Source: Gammaproteobacteria bacterium CG_4_10_14_0_2_um_filter_38_22
Lineage (GTDB): Bacteria > Pseudomonadota > Gammaproteobacteria > Coxiellales > Coxiellaceae
Length of the DNA stretch: 52,775 bases
Assembly (NCBI GenBank): GCA_002793195.1
Contig: PFPT01000013.1
Location: 1 to 52,775 of the forward strand
Direction of reading: 5' to 3'
How positions within the stretch are numbered: position 1 is the first letter of the stretch; each line of letters opens with the position of its first letter. Positions 20,637 to 29,868 of this stretch are shown here, piece by piece. A program made the translations under genes and the position numbers. The notes below the pieces were generated by a model that was given only the letters and a program-made list of their open reading frames with translations, was not told where the DNA came from and did not search any database.

Positions 20637-20684
20637 CTAAGGAACCCAATACGGATACCACTGAGATTTATTCACTTGACTCAT
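20637..20684 (-). CDS. 15-residue ORF with optimal ribosome binding site (possible leader peptide or microprotein)
   Basis: The frame encodes MSQVNKSQWYPYWVP and stops. AAGGAGG lies exactly seven bases upstream of the ATG, among the best ribosome binding sites in the window. The end is rich in aromatic residues and Pro, with Pro as the last residue before the stop. A possible stem formed by 20699-20709 and 20752-20768 would lie directly before the ribosome binding site. The terminator at 20559-20596 follows. This could be a regulatory leader peptide for the SPOR lipoprotein gene, an arrest peptide, or a free microprotein; nothing recognised matches it. Confidence 0.55.
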   Translation of the reverse strand: MSQVNKSQWYPYWVP

Positions 20685-21132
20685 CTAAAATCCTCCTTGG
20701 TTTCACGTTTTTCCACGAGTTTTTTAAGTCCTGTTTTTGTGATGTCGGCTTAACGTCCTTTTCAAACCTGAATCCCAATGCACAAGACTCATGGTCAAGA
20801 TTAGCACAGTTTTTTTTGTGAACAATATTTGAACTGAAAAAAAAATTTACAATCAAGAAAAATGATTTTGTATATTTTTTTTCAAGATCATTTTTTCAGA
20901 TGCTTAGGGTTAAAAAAAAAATTTTTAAAAAAAAATCAGAAAGTTGGTTATTTATCTTGTGTATTATTTCTGATTCCATGTTGAGATATTGCTCACAACA
21001 AACTCAGCGTTTCGATATAGATACAAAACAGTCAGCTAAAAAAAAATTTTTAGCTGGGAAATGCAAACCCCTTGTTTTGTATATTTTTTATACACATTTA
21101 CCTGACTGAATACTTTCTAGCACTACTTATGA
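20685..21132. other. AT-rich intergenic region upstream of the 15-codon ORF
   Basis: About 450 bases between the short ORF and the end of rseP. The left part is the probable 5' leader of the short ORF on the minus strand. The rest is very AT-rich, with long A and T runs and an inverted repeat AGCTAAAAA/TTTTTAGCT near 21034-21055. A 69-codon plus-strand frame (20900-21109) is low-complexity at its start and resembles nothing. No RNA gene was recognised. The right part may hold transcription termination for rseP. Confidence 0.5.
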
Positions 21133-22494
21133 TCAACTCAACAAGCGAATAAAGTCATTCATCGTTGCATAAACCATCAAGGTAACTAAAAAAATAACAC
21201 CCAGGTTAATTAACAAGACCTGTAATCGCATCGGAATAGGACGTCGAGTTACGCCTTCGATAACACAAAATAACAAATGTCCGCCATCTAATGCAGGAAT
21301 CGGCAAAATATTGATAACCCCCAATACCACGCTAATGAAAGCAATAAATTGCAAATAAGCCGTAATGCCCGCCAATGATGCTGAACCTGCTGTTTCAAAA
21401 ATACTAATAGGCCCGCTCAATGCTTTTAATGAAATATGACCTAAAAGCATCTGTTTAATAATAACAAAATGAAAAATTACCCAGCGCTTGGTTTGTTCAA
21501 ACGCAGGGAAACCGGCTTTGAACACAGAATATTGCTGTTGTGTTTTCAATAAATTTGAAATAACCGGTGTTTTGGGTGCTACACCCAAATACCCGGTTAA
21601 TTTTTTATTTTTTTTGCGCGCACCGATTTTCACAAATAAATTTATTTTGTGATGATCACGCAACACAGTTAATAAAACACGCTGATTAGGATGTTTTGCC
21701 ACCCACTGCACTAATGATTGCCATGAAGCCACCCAATGATGATCTATTCGTAAAACGCGGTCATTTAAACGAAGCGTACTTTTTTGCGCAGGTGAATGCG
21801 GCAAAATTGAACCCACTACTGCTGGAATAATTGGAAAATAAGGTTTAATGCCAATGCTACTTAAAATATCGGGTTTTGCCGGGTTAAATTTCCAATGCTG
21901 CAACGCCAATGCATAGATACTTTTTCTGTGTGTTTTTAAAGATGATGCCATTATCATCAACGGTTTTTTATCACCCACATGCATAATCAACTGCATCACA
22001 ACATCAGTCCAATCACGTGTTTGCCATGAACCTGCCTGAATGATTTCATCATTGCTGTTGAGATGGGCTCGCGCTGCAATGCTATTTGGCATAACAGAAG
22101 ACACAATGGGTTTTAAATGAGTCACACCAATGATGTAGATAACCGTAAAAAAAAGCATGGCCAAAATAATATTAGCCAAAGGCCCTGCAACAACAACAGC
22201 AGCCCTCACCCAAACTGATTTTTTTTCAAACGCAACGCCTTTTGATCCAACCGATTCATCTTCTGGTGAAAAAGCATCTTGCATTTTGACATAACCGCCT
22301 AACGGCAAAAATCCAATGGCATACTCAACACCACTTTTTGCGCGATGCAGAAAAAGAGGACGTCCAAAACCGATCGAAAAACGCAATACTTTTATTCCCA
22401 TCCAACGTGCAACGATAAAATGCCCATATTCATGTACAAGCACTACTAAAAAAAAAGCAAAAACAGCACCGAGAATGGAAATAAGAATGGACAT
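21133..22494 (-). CDS. rseP: Site-2 intramembrane metalloprotease RseP
   Basis: RseP cleaves anti-sigma factor RseA within the membrane and degrades signal-peptide remnants. At 453 residues it has the zinc-binding HEYGH at 21-25 in the first helix, two PDZ regions (around residues 115-215 and 220-300), and the third metal-ligand region NILPIPALDGGHLLF near the C-terminus. IGFLPLGGYVKMQ is typical. The usual neighbours (dxr, bamA, cdsA) are missing here, so it is in an unusual place. The 92-base gap to divergent rlmD is the likely promoter region. Confidence 0.95.
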   Translation of the reverse strand: MSILISILGAVFAFFLVVLVHEYGHFIVARWMGIKVLRFSIGFGRPLFLHRAKSGVEYAIGFLPLGGYVKMQDAFSPEDESVGSKGVAFEKKSVWVRAAVVVAGPLANIILAMLFFTVIYIIGVTHLKPIVSSVMPNSIAARAHLNSNDEIIQAGSWQTRDWTDVVMQLIMHVGDKKPLMIMASSLKTHRKSIYALALQHWKFNPAKPDILSSIGIKPYFPIIPAVVGSILPHSPAQKSTLRLNDRVLRIDHHWVASWQSLVQWVAKHPNQRVLLTVLRDHHKINLFVKIGARKKNKKLTGYLGVAPKTPVISNLLKTQQQYSVFKAGFPAFEQTKRWVIFHFVIIKQMLLGHISLKALSGPISIFETAGSASLAGITAYLQFIAFISVVLGVINILPIPALDGGHLLFCVIEGVTRRPIPMRLQVLLINLGVIFLVTLMVYATMNDFIRLLS

Positions 22495-22586
22495 TAACGC
22501 TCCTTGTTTGTCGCAAAAAAATATTGTAACTCAATAGGTATTTGCAAATCTCGCCTTTTAAATAAAAATAAGTATAATCTCACGCT

Positions 22587-23918
22587 ATGTCAAAACGATC
22601 ACGCAAAAAAATACCAACAGAAATCATCACCGCCACTGTGAACCATTTAAATCACGAAGGCCGCGGTGTCACGCACATCAATGGAAAAACCACTTTTATT
22701 TTTGATGCATTACCAAATGAGACCGTTGAATTTAAATATACACATTGTCATAGCAAATACGATGAAGGCACAACGACAAACGTGATTGAAAAATCACCTG
22801 ATCGTGTCACACCGCGTTGCCAATATTTTGGTATCTGCGGCGGATGCAGTTTGCAACACCTCGCACCTGACATGCAACGCACGCATAAAGAAGCTGTTTT
22901 ATTGGAGCATTTTAAACATCAAGCCAATTGTACACCTCTCGAAATTTTGCCACCGCTTTTTTCAAATGCTTTTAATTATGGCTACCGACGACGCGCCCGT
23001 TTATCAGTACGCTATGTTACCAAAAAAAATGCCGTGCTTATTGGGTTCCGAGAACGTAATGCTGGCTTTGTTACGGATATGTTGCAATGCGAAACATTAC
23101 ACCCAAGCGTTGGTTATAAAATCAATGCGCTGCGCGATTTACTCATGCAATTAAAAATAAAATCAGAGATACCCCAATTAGAAGTAGCGATCGGTGATAC
23201 GATTTCTGCTGTGATTATCCGTCATATGGTTGAATTACCAGAATCCGATCGTGAAAAATTAATTACATTTGCCAAAGAAAATGAATTACATTTTTATTTG
23301 CAACCTAAAGGCCCCGATACCATTCATCCGTTATACCCAGAAAAACCCGATGCCTTATTTTATGATATCCCTGCAGAATCTATTCGCCTGACATTTCTGC
23401 CTGCGCAATTTACGCAGATCAACCAGTCAGTCAATTTACAAATGATTGCACGGGCAATTGATTTACTTGAATTACAAAAAACAGACCGCGTATTGGATTT
23501 ATTTTGCGGCATTGGTAATTTCTCTTTACCAATTGCAAAACACTGCGAAACAGTTGTGGGTGTAGAAGGATCTGAAACAGCCATTACACAAGCAAAAGCA
23601 AATGCACGTGATAATCAGATCGATAATGTCCACTTTTTTACGGGTGATTTATCTGTGCATGCACAATTATTAGAATGGGCACAGCAAAAGTACGACAAGA
23701 TTTTACTTGATCCGCCACGCGCAGGCGCTAAAGAAATAATGGCTTATATGGCAACCTGGAAACCAACGCGTGTCGTCTATATTTCTTGTAACCCAATCAC
23801 TTTAGCGCGCGATACTGAAACTTTGCTACAATTGGGTTATCGCTTAGAAAAAGCAGGCGTGATGGATATGTTTCCACACACAGAACATATTGAAGCCATT
23901 GCCTTGTTTGTACGCTGA
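22587..23918 (+). CDS. rlmD: 23S rRNA (uracil-1939-C5)-methyltransferase RlmD
   Basis: RlmD methylates U1939 of 23S rRNA using SAM. The 443 residues show a TRAM domain at the N-terminus, the 4Fe-4S cluster Cys at 78, 84 and 87 plus the later CETLH, SAM motif VLDLFCGIGNFSLP, and the catalytic Cys in VYISCNPITLARD (about residue 400). A TATAAT ends only eight bases before the ATG and no ribosome binding site is visible, so the mRNA may be leaderless. rlmD followed by relA is the order seen in E. coli and many relatives. Confidence 0.95.
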   Translation: MSKRSRKKIPTEIITATVNHLNHEGRGVTHINGKTTFIFDALPNETVEFKYTHCHSKYDEGTTTNVIEKSPDRVTPRCQYFGICGGCSLQHLAPDMQRTHKEAVLLEHFKHQANCTPLEILPPLFSNAFNYGYRRRARLSVRYVTKKNAVLIGFRERNAGFVTDMLQCETLHPSVGYKINALRDLLMQLKIKSEIPQLEVAIGDTISAVIIRHMVELPESDREKLITFAKENELHFYLQPKGPDTIHPLYPEKPDALFYDIPAESIRLTFLPAQFTQINQSVNLQMIARAIDLLELQKTDRVLDLFCGIGNFSLPIAKHCETVVGVEGSETAITQAKANARDNQIDNVHFFTGDLSVHAQLLEWAQQKYDKILLDPPRAGAKEIMAYMATWKPTRVVYISCNPITLARDTETLLQLGYRLEKAGVMDMFPHTEHIEAIALFVR

Positions 23919-23947
23919 TTGCTGAACCTATATTTGTAGGTGCCATT

Positions 23948-26119
23948 ATGATACAAGCTCTATCACCACACGCACGTTACTGGATTGAGCATCTCGACTC
24001 ATCACAACCTCACGACTTTAATCTTATCGAGAAAGCCTGTTTTTTTGCATCTCAGCACAATCAAAAAAATAAGGTGTCTTCGTTATCAACCTTATCACAA
24101 GGTTTGTTAATGGCGGATGTGCTGATTGCATTACAATCCGATAGCATCGCTATTGCAGCTGCTATCATTTATCCCAGTATCTTTTGTGATAAAAAATTAG
24201 CAGAGACACTAAACAAAGAGTTTGATCCCGCTATTTACAAACTCATTAATGGTGCATTACAAATGGAAATCATCCATTCCATTTCCATTAAAAAAAATAA
24301 AATCGTCGATCCACAAAAACAAATTGATAAGTTGCGGAAAATGCTACTTGCAATGGTTGATGATATTCGCACTGTATTATTAAAATTATCAGAAAGATTA
24401 ATTTTATTACAACAACTTCAATATTATTCACATGAAAAGCAACAAAAAATTGCACAAGATACGCTAGATTATTATGCACCATTAGCCAATCGTTTGGGTA
24501 TTGGTCATATCAAATGGCAATTAGAAGATTGGTCTTTTCGTTATTTAAACCCTGCTGAATTTCAAAAAATTTCAACTGCATTTCAAATGAAGCATGAAGA
24601 TCGTGTCAAACTCGTACATACCATGATTGCTGAATTAAAAAAAATGCTGGCGCCACTTTATTTTAAACACACAAAAATAACCGGACGCATAAAACATATT
24701 TATAGTATTTATCGGAAAATACAGAGAAAAAATGTGGACTTTGCGCACATTTATGATGCGAGCGCTGTACGAATCTTGGTTCCCAGTATTGCAGATTGTT
24801 ACAGTGTCCTGAGCATGGTTCATGAAAAATGGGATCCTATTTCAGCTGAATTTGATGATTACATTGCCAAACCCAAACCCAACGGCTATCAATCTATTCA
24901 TACTGCCATTATGCACGACAGCAAAAGCCCTGTTGAAATTCAAATCAGAACATTTGAAATGCATGAAAAAGCAGAATTGGGAATTGCTGCTCATTGGAAG
25001 TACAAAGAAAACAAACCGTTAAAAGAAAACGATGAACAAAAAATATTATTACTGCGTGAATTATTAGATTGGCAACAAAAATTAGCAACGGCGGACACAC
25101 ACAAAAAATTATATAGCGATGCTTTTCATGATTGTGTTTATGTTTTTTCACCTGCTGGTGAAGTATTTGATTTACCTGAAGGTGCAACGCCGCTCGATTT
25201 TGCTTATTTAATTCATTCTGAAATAGGTCATCGTTGTCGCGGCGCTAAAATAAATGGTGCATTGGTTCCGCTCACTTATCAATTACAAACAGGCGATCGC
25301 ATCGATATTTTAACAGCTAAAGAAGCGCATCCCAGTCGTGATTGGATTCGTACTGATTTGGGTTTTCTAAAAACACCCAATGCCATTCGCAAAGTAAAAA
25401 ATTGGTTTTTCAAACAAGACGTACAAAAAAATGTAGCGGCGGGCTTGTTAATCTGGGAAAAAATGTCACGCCAACATACTTTATCAAAAGCAGGTCTTGA
25501 AAAAATTGCTGGTGAATTTAATTTGAAAACAGCGGATGCCGTCTTAGCTGCATTAGGATCAGGTGATTTATCACAAAGCGCAATTTTGCATCGCTTACAC
25601 GATGCTGAAAAAGAAAAATCAGATATCAGCACGCCAATTACTGAAACACGCGAACATAATCAACCTAATTCACCTGATGATTTTTCTGCGCAAGGTGCTA
25701 CACACTTGCTCACTCAGCTAGCGCAATGTTGTCATCCCCTTCCTGGTGATGCTGTAATTGGCTATATCACAAAGGGTCGCGGCATTACAGTGCATCAAAA
25801 AAAGTGTCACAATATTTTGAATGCATTGAAAGTCAAACCCGAGCGCTTAATTGACATTACCTGGGAAAAACAAAAAGAAAAAAAATATCGCGTGCAACTT
25901 GATGTACACAGTGAAGACCGTCCTGGATTATTGCGGGATGTTTCGGGCGCCATTGCACAAATGAATTTGTCTATTTTATCAATACAATCGCGTGTTAATA
26001 CACAACACAATCACGCCATTATTGAATTAATCATTGAAGTAAAAGATGTGAGTGCACTGACAGACATCCTCAAAAAAATCAGACAAATAAAGGGCGTGAC
26101 GCGCGCAGTCAGAAAATAA
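23948..26119 (+). CDS. relA: GTP pyrophosphokinase RelA, (p)ppGpp synthetase
   Basis: RelA makes (p)ppGpp when an uncharged tRNA enters the ribosome. The 723 residues have an inactive hydrolase domain (AIIYPSI replaces the HD metal site), a synthetase domain with EFDDYIAKPKPNGYQSIHTAI (the EFDD form typical of monofunctional RelA), a TGS domain (DCVYVFSPAGEVFDLPEGATPLDFAYLIH), a zinc-finger segment (AQCCHPLPGDAVIGYITKGRGI) and a C-terminal ACT domain. In Legionella and Coxiella, the stringent response leads through BarA/LetS-type signalling to CsrA, and both a BarA-type Hpt and csrA occur in this window. It follows rlmD by 29 bases. Confidence 0.95.
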   Translation: MIQALSPHARYWIEHLDSSQPHDFNLIEKACFFASQHNQKNKVSSLSTLSQGLLMADVLIALQSDSIAIAAAIIYPSIFCDKKLAETLNKEFDPAIYKLINGALQMEIIHSISIKKNKIVDPQKQIDKLRKMLLAMVDDIRTVLLKLSERLILLQQLQYYSHEKQQKIAQDTLDYYAPLANRLGIGHIKWQLEDWSFRYLNPAEFQKISTAFQMKHEDRVKLVHTMIAELKKMLAPLYFKHTKITGRIKHIYSIYRKIQRKNVDFAHIYDASAVRILVPSIADCYSVLSMVHEKWDPISAEFDDYIAKPKPNGYQSIHTAIMHDSKSPVEIQIRTFEMHEKAELGIAAHWKYKENKPLKENDEQKILLLRELLDWQQKLATADTHKKLYSDAFHDCVYVFSPAGEVFDLPEGATPLDFAYLIHSEIGHRCRGAKINGALVPLTYQLQTGDRIDILTAKEAHPSRDWIRTDLGFLKTPNAIRKVKNWFFKQDVQKNVAAGLLIWEKMSRQHTLSKAGLEKIAGEFNLKTADAVLAALGSGDLSQSAILHRLHDAEKEKSDISTPITETREHNQPNSPDDFSAQGATHLLTQLAQCCHPLPGDAVIGYITKGRGITVHQKKCHNILNALKVKPERLIDITWEKQKEKKYRVQLDVHSEDRPGLLRDVSGAIAQMNLSILSIQSRVNTQHNHAIIELIIEVKDVSALTDILKKIRQIKGVTRAVRK

Positions 26120-26192
26120 TTAAAGAGTTGTGTAAAATATTTTCTCCTCCCTTTGTAAAAGAGAGGAGAGCGGCTAGGAAAATAATCCGTAC

Positions 26193-28121
26193 TTAACTCA
26201 ATGTGACTGGTAATAATAAAATCTCATCACCCATTGCATGTAATTTACGCTCTAAAATATAAGTGACCCCATTATGCAAAAAGCGCCTAAACCAAGTGTC
26301 TTTTTGAAAACTGGTTTGACTGGCAAAATACATGTGATTTGGATAAGTGGACCCTGTTTTTTCACACAATGAGATTAACTGTTCAACCAAGTCACTACCA
26401 AACTCTGTGTAACTGGCAGCAGCCAATCCTTTTTGATGACAATACGTTACAAAATAATTCAACGTTTCATCCACTTCTTTGGTCATTCTTTTTAAAGCCC
26501 GTTTTCCACTGAAGCTTTTAATATCTACTTGGCCAACAGAAATAAATACAAAGTTTTTAAAGTAATTCGGGAAATGCTTCAAAATCCAAGTTAAACAATG
26601 CATTCCCATTACTTTGCCTGTCACAAAAATAATAGCTGTCTTTTCTTCAGGAACAATAATAGGTTCTTGCGTAAAAATAGGCTGCAATGGGGTTACAATT
26701 TCACGGCCGCGTTCACGCAATTCACGACCCACCCATCGATAATGACGCCGTACAAAAAAGCACAGCGAGATCACAAAACAAGTGACAATGATGGTGACAT
26801 AACCCCCTTCAAAAAATTTACTCACCAACACAACAAACAACACAAAAGAAGTTAAAATAAAGCCCAATAATGACATGGCGCATTTGCCCCACCAATCCCA
26901 AGTATTGACGCGATTGGTTAACCAATAAGAAAACATACCCAATGTGGTTAAACTAAAAGTAATAAACACATTGATGCTATACAAAACCACTAACCAACTA
27001 ACTCTGCCATCACTGAGCCCCAAAATAATTAATGCTGCAACCCCATAAAAAATAATGCCATGACTGTTAACCAATCGATTGGATAATAATTGAAATCGGT
27101 GTGGCAACCAGTTATCTGCTGCCATGTTTGCCAATACCGTTGGGCCAGCTAAAAATCCCGTGTTAGCTGCAACAAATAAAATACCCGCTTCAAATAATAA
27201 AGTTAATACTAAGGCCGTATGTCCAAATGGTGAATCACCTAAAATATCGTGGAACACAACCGCATTCAGCGTTTGTCCTTTAACAGGTACTACGTGATAC
27301 AACATATATAATAAAGTAATACCACCTGCAACTACCGCCAATGAAATTGCCATGTATAACATGGTCATTTTCCCCGTTTTCACACGGGGTTCAACTAACT
27401 TATTCACGTTATTTGAAACCGCTTCAATACCGGTGTAAGTACCGCTTCCTAATGAATAAGCATGTAAAATAAAAGCCAACATCAACAAGGTACCAACATG
27501 ACTCGATAAGGCATGCAATTGATCGAAGGATTGATGTGTCACTGTAATCATAGATTGACTGTGCATGGCGATGCCATAAAGAATCAAAGCAAGTGTTGTT
27601 ACCACAAACCCTAAAAATAAAGGCATCACAACTTTGATCGATTCTTTCACGCCACGCAAATTCACAAAAATAAAAAGCATGATAATAAAAAATTCAGCCG
27701 GTAATTTTGTAAATAATAAATTGTGCGGTAACGAACTATAAAGTGCATCTGCTCCACTCGCAGTCGAAATGGCAATGGTTAAAACATAATCCACAATTAA
27801 GGCTGAACCTGAAACCACACCAGCAACAGGTCCTAGCAGTTGACTGGCTACTTTATATCCGCCGCCGCCACTTGGAAACAGCTCAATTACTTGGTTGTAA
27901 CTTAATGCAACAACAAAAATAGAGACAATGGTTCCGAGCGCCACAAATAAAGTTAAATCAGGGTAATTCAGCAATGCGCGATAAGATTCTTCTGGACCAT
28001 AACAAGATGAAGACAAGGCATCTGCGCCCAAACCAATCCAGGCAAAAAAAGAAATCAATGCGGTTTTTTTCATGAAATCAGATTTAAAAGGATTTAACGG
28101 TTTTCCGAAAAGATATTTCAT
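26193..28121 (-). CDS. Large APC-superfamily amino acid/cation transporter
   Basis: The 642 residues comprise about 12 membrane helices (residues about 20-480) and a soluble C-terminal domain of about 150 residues. IGLGADALSSSCYGPEESYRAL and LFPSGGGGYKVASQLLGP are typical of a bacterial APC subgroup near YfnA/KUP-like permeases. The C-terminal part (IIFVTGKVMGMHCLTWI, MYFASQTSFQ) may be regulatory, but I did not recognise a fold. The substrate is unknown. ATG at 28121 is preferred to the TTG four codons upstream. It starts eight bases after sdhE, so it is in the dnaB-sdhE transcription unit. Confidence 0.8.
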   Translation of the reverse strand: MKYLFGKPLNPFKSDFMKKTALISFFAWIGLGADALSSSCYGPEESYRALLNYPDLTLFVALGTIVSIFVVALSYNQVIELFPSGGGGYKVASQLLGPVAGVVSGSALIVDYVLTIAISTASGADALYSSLPHNLLFTKLPAEFFIIMLFIFVNLRGVKESIKVVMPLFLGFVVTTLALILYGIAMHSQSMITVTHQSFDQLHALSSHVGTLLMLAFILHAYSLGSGTYTGIEAVSNNVNKLVEPRVKTGKMTMLYMAISLAVVAGGITLLYMLYHVVPVKGQTLNAVVFHDILGDSPFGHTALVLTLLFEAGILFVAANTGFLAGPTVLANMAADNWLPHRFQLLSNRLVNSHGIIFYGVAALIILGLSDGRVSWLVVLYSINVFITFSLTTLGMFSYWLTNRVNTWDWWGKCAMSLLGFILTSFVLFVVLVSKFFEGGYVTIIVTCFVISLCFFVRRHYRWVGRELRERGREIVTPLQPIFTQEPIIVPEEKTAIIFVTGKVMGMHCLTWILKHFPNYFKNFVFISVGQVDIKSFSGKRALKRMTKEVDETLNYFVTYCHQKGLAAASYTEFGSDLVEQLISLCEKTGSTYPNHMYFASQTSFQKDTWFRRFLHNGVTYILERKLHAMGDEILLLPVTLS

Positions 28122-28129
28122 GCCAGGCC

Positions 28130-28381
28130 TCAATGAATAGAGATATTTTTCAATATCAACTGAACGATTGGCTGTAATGTCACATCAGGACAATCTATCT
28201 CTGTGATTAACCAATCAAATAACGTTGGATCATTTTGCTCCAGCAACTGGGAAAATAATTTTTTTTGCTCTGTAGATAAAAGCGAATACTGATTTTCAAA
28301 AAAACGATGGAATATCACATCTAACTCAAGCATGCCGCGTCGACATTGCCATTGCGTTTTACGATAAATTGTCATCGTCAT
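28130..28381 (-). CDS. sdhE: FAD assembly factor SdhE (succinate dehydrogenase flavinylation)
   Basis: SdhE helps attach FAD to the SdhA subunit of succinate dehydrogenase. The small protein (83 residues) carries the signature CRRGMLELD with the RGxxE core, followed by LSTEQKKLFSQLLEQNDPTLFDWL, the DUF339 fold. Two nearby ATG codons (28381 and 28375) are possible starts; both overlap the dnaB end by about 20 bases. It lies between dnaB and a transporter, not next to sdh genes. Confidence 0.88.
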   Translation of the reverse strand: MTMTIYRKTQWQCRRGMLELDVIFHRFFENQYSLLSTEQKKLFSQLLEQNDPTLFDWLITEIDCPDVTLQPIVQLILKNISIH

Positions 28382-29771
28382 ATCCCGTATTATTCGATGC
28401 GTAATTTTCAAAACGCGTATACTGACCTAAAAAAGTGAGACGGAAATCGCCCGTCGGGCCATTACGTTGCTTGCGAATAATAATTTCTGCCGAACCTTTG
28501 TTTGCACTGTCTTCGTTATAGACTTCATCACGATAAATAAAAGCAATGACATCAGCGTCTTGTTCAATAGCGCCTGATTCGCGCAAATCAGACATCACCG
28601 GTCTTTTATCCGTACGTTGTTCCAATCCGCGATTTAATTGTGATAAAGCAATTACAGGCACATTAAATTCTTTTGCAATGCCTTTTAATGAACGTGAAAT
28701 TTCTGAAATTTCATTTGTGCGATTTTCGCGTGAAGCAGGACTGGTCATCAACTGCAAATAATCGATCACAATTAAACTGAGCCCGCCGTGTTTTCGTGCA
28801 ACGCGTCGTGCGCGCGTGCGCAACTCTAACGGAGACAATGCAGGCGTATCATCAATATATAACTGGGATTCAGATAACACGCTGACTGCAGATGTGACAC
28901 GTGGCCAATCCGAATCGGCCAATTGTCCTGTACGCACTTTATGTTGATCAATACGACCCAGAGATGAAATCATCCGTAATGCCAATTGCTCTGCCGGCAT
29001 TTCAAGACTGAAAACCATGACTGGCTTTTCTTGTTTAATGGCTGCAAATTCAGCAATATTCATCGCAAAGCTGGTTTTACCCATCGATGGCCGACCTGCA
29101 ATTACAACCATATCACCTGGTTGCAAACCCGATGTCATGCGATCAAAGTCTGCAAAACCAGTAGCGACTCCGGTTAACGCCCCTTTTGTATGATATAGCT
29201 GATCCAAGCGGTCAGTTGCTTTTGATAATAAAGCAGCAATGCTCATCGGGCCGGAACCACGTTGCTGATGTTCAGAAATTTTATAAACCAATCGCTCAGC
29301 ATGATCTAATAAAGCTTGTGAATCACGACCGTCTGGATTAAAAACACTGTCGGTAACATCAGTTCCAACTGAAATTAACTGCCGAAGAATAGAGCGTTCA
29401 CGCACAATATCTGCATACGCAACCACATTCGCGGCAGAAGGTGTGTTTTGTGCTAATTCGTAAAGGTAAGCTTCACCATTGGGTAGAAACGATAACTTAT
29501 TATCTGACTTTAACGTTTCTGCAATCGTCAATACATCGAAGGGTTGACTGCGACTCACGAGTTTTAAAATGGCTTCAAAAATAGCACGATGATCTGCACG
29601 ATAAAAATCTTCAACAGAAATACGATCTGCAATATTATCCCAAGCACGATGATCCAACATCAATGCACCTAGTACAGACTGCTCCGCTTCCACAGAATGC
29701 GGTGGAATTTTAGTGGGTGTGTTGTTTTTGCGCAACAGTCGCGATTCAGGCTGCTGGATAATGGTCGTCAT
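28359..29771 (-). CDS. dnaB: Replicative DNA helicase DnaB
   Basis: DnaB is the hexameric fork helicase. The 470 residues have the N-terminal primase-interaction domain (PPHSVEAEQSVLGALMLD), Walker A GRPSMGKTS at about 226-234, and the RecA-fold motifs VFSLEMPAEQLALRM, IVIDYLQLM and SDLRESGAIEQDADVIAFIYRDE. No intein is present. ATG at 29771 is chosen because AAAGGA precedes it. It follows rplI on the same strand, the conserved rpsF-rpsR-rplI-dnaB order, and overlaps sdhE. Confidence 0.97.
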   Translation of the reverse strand: MTTIIQQPESRLLRKNNTPTKIPPHSVEAEQSVLGALMLDHRAWDNIADRISVEDFYRADHRAIFEAILKLVSRSQPFDVLTIAETLKSDNKLSFLPNGEAYLYELAQNTPSAANVVAYADIVRERSILRQLISVGTDVTDSVFNPDGRDSQALLDHAERLVYKISEHQQRGSGPMSIAALLSKATDRLDQLYHTKGALTGVATGFADFDRMTSGLQPGDMVVIAGRPSMGKTSFAMNIAEFAAIKQEKPVMVFSLEMPAEQLALRMISSLGRIDQHKVRTGQLADSDWPRVTSAVSVLSESQLYIDDTPALSPLELRTRARRVARKHGGLSLIVIDYLQLMTSPASRENRTNEISEISRSLKGIAKEFNVPVIALSQLNRGLEQRTDKRPVMSDLRESGAIEQDADVIAFIYRDEVYNEDSANKGSAEIIIRKQRNGPTGDFRLTFLGQYTRFENYASNNTGYDDDNLS

Positions 29772-29815
29772 AGTGCAATCCTTTATGCTAGCGTTAATGA
29801 ATGGTGTTCGCATCA

Positions 29816-29844
29816 GAGAAGATAGATTTTACATCTATCTTCTC
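29816..29844. repeat. Perfect 12-bp inverted repeat between rplI and dnaB
   Basis: GAGAAGATAGAT and ATCTATCTTCTC face each other across a five-base loop TTTAC, giving a stable hairpin on either strand. No T tract follows on the minus strand, so it is not a classic intrinsic terminator. It lies 24 bases after the rplI stop and 44 bases before the dnaB ATG, and may attenuate or process the ribosomal-protein transcript ahead of dnaB. Confidence 0.6.
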
Positions 29845-29868
29845 ACACTCGCACGCCCACTCCCACCA

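Noticed and set aside
20637-20684. Direct equivalence of the 15-residue ORF to TnaC or to a trp leader
   Set aside because: The final Pro and the Trp residues recall these leaders, but the spacing differs and the downstream gene is a cell-wall lipoprotein, not a tryptophan gene.
20521-20860. 6S RNA or tmRNA in the long intergenic region
   Set aside because: No match to the conserved 6S arms or the tmRNA tRNA-like ends and tag frame was seen; the short ORF with its terminator explains the structure better.
20900-21109. 69-codon plus-strand frame in the AT-rich intergenic region
   Set aside because: Low-complexity Lys/Phe start, no ribosome binding site and no recognisable domain; likely a chance frame in AT-rich DNA.
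23948-26119. Bifunctional Rel/SpoT with (p)ppGpp hydrolase activity
   Set aside because: The HD metal-binding motif is replaced (AIIYP) and the synthetase has the EFDD form, so it is called monofunctional RelA.
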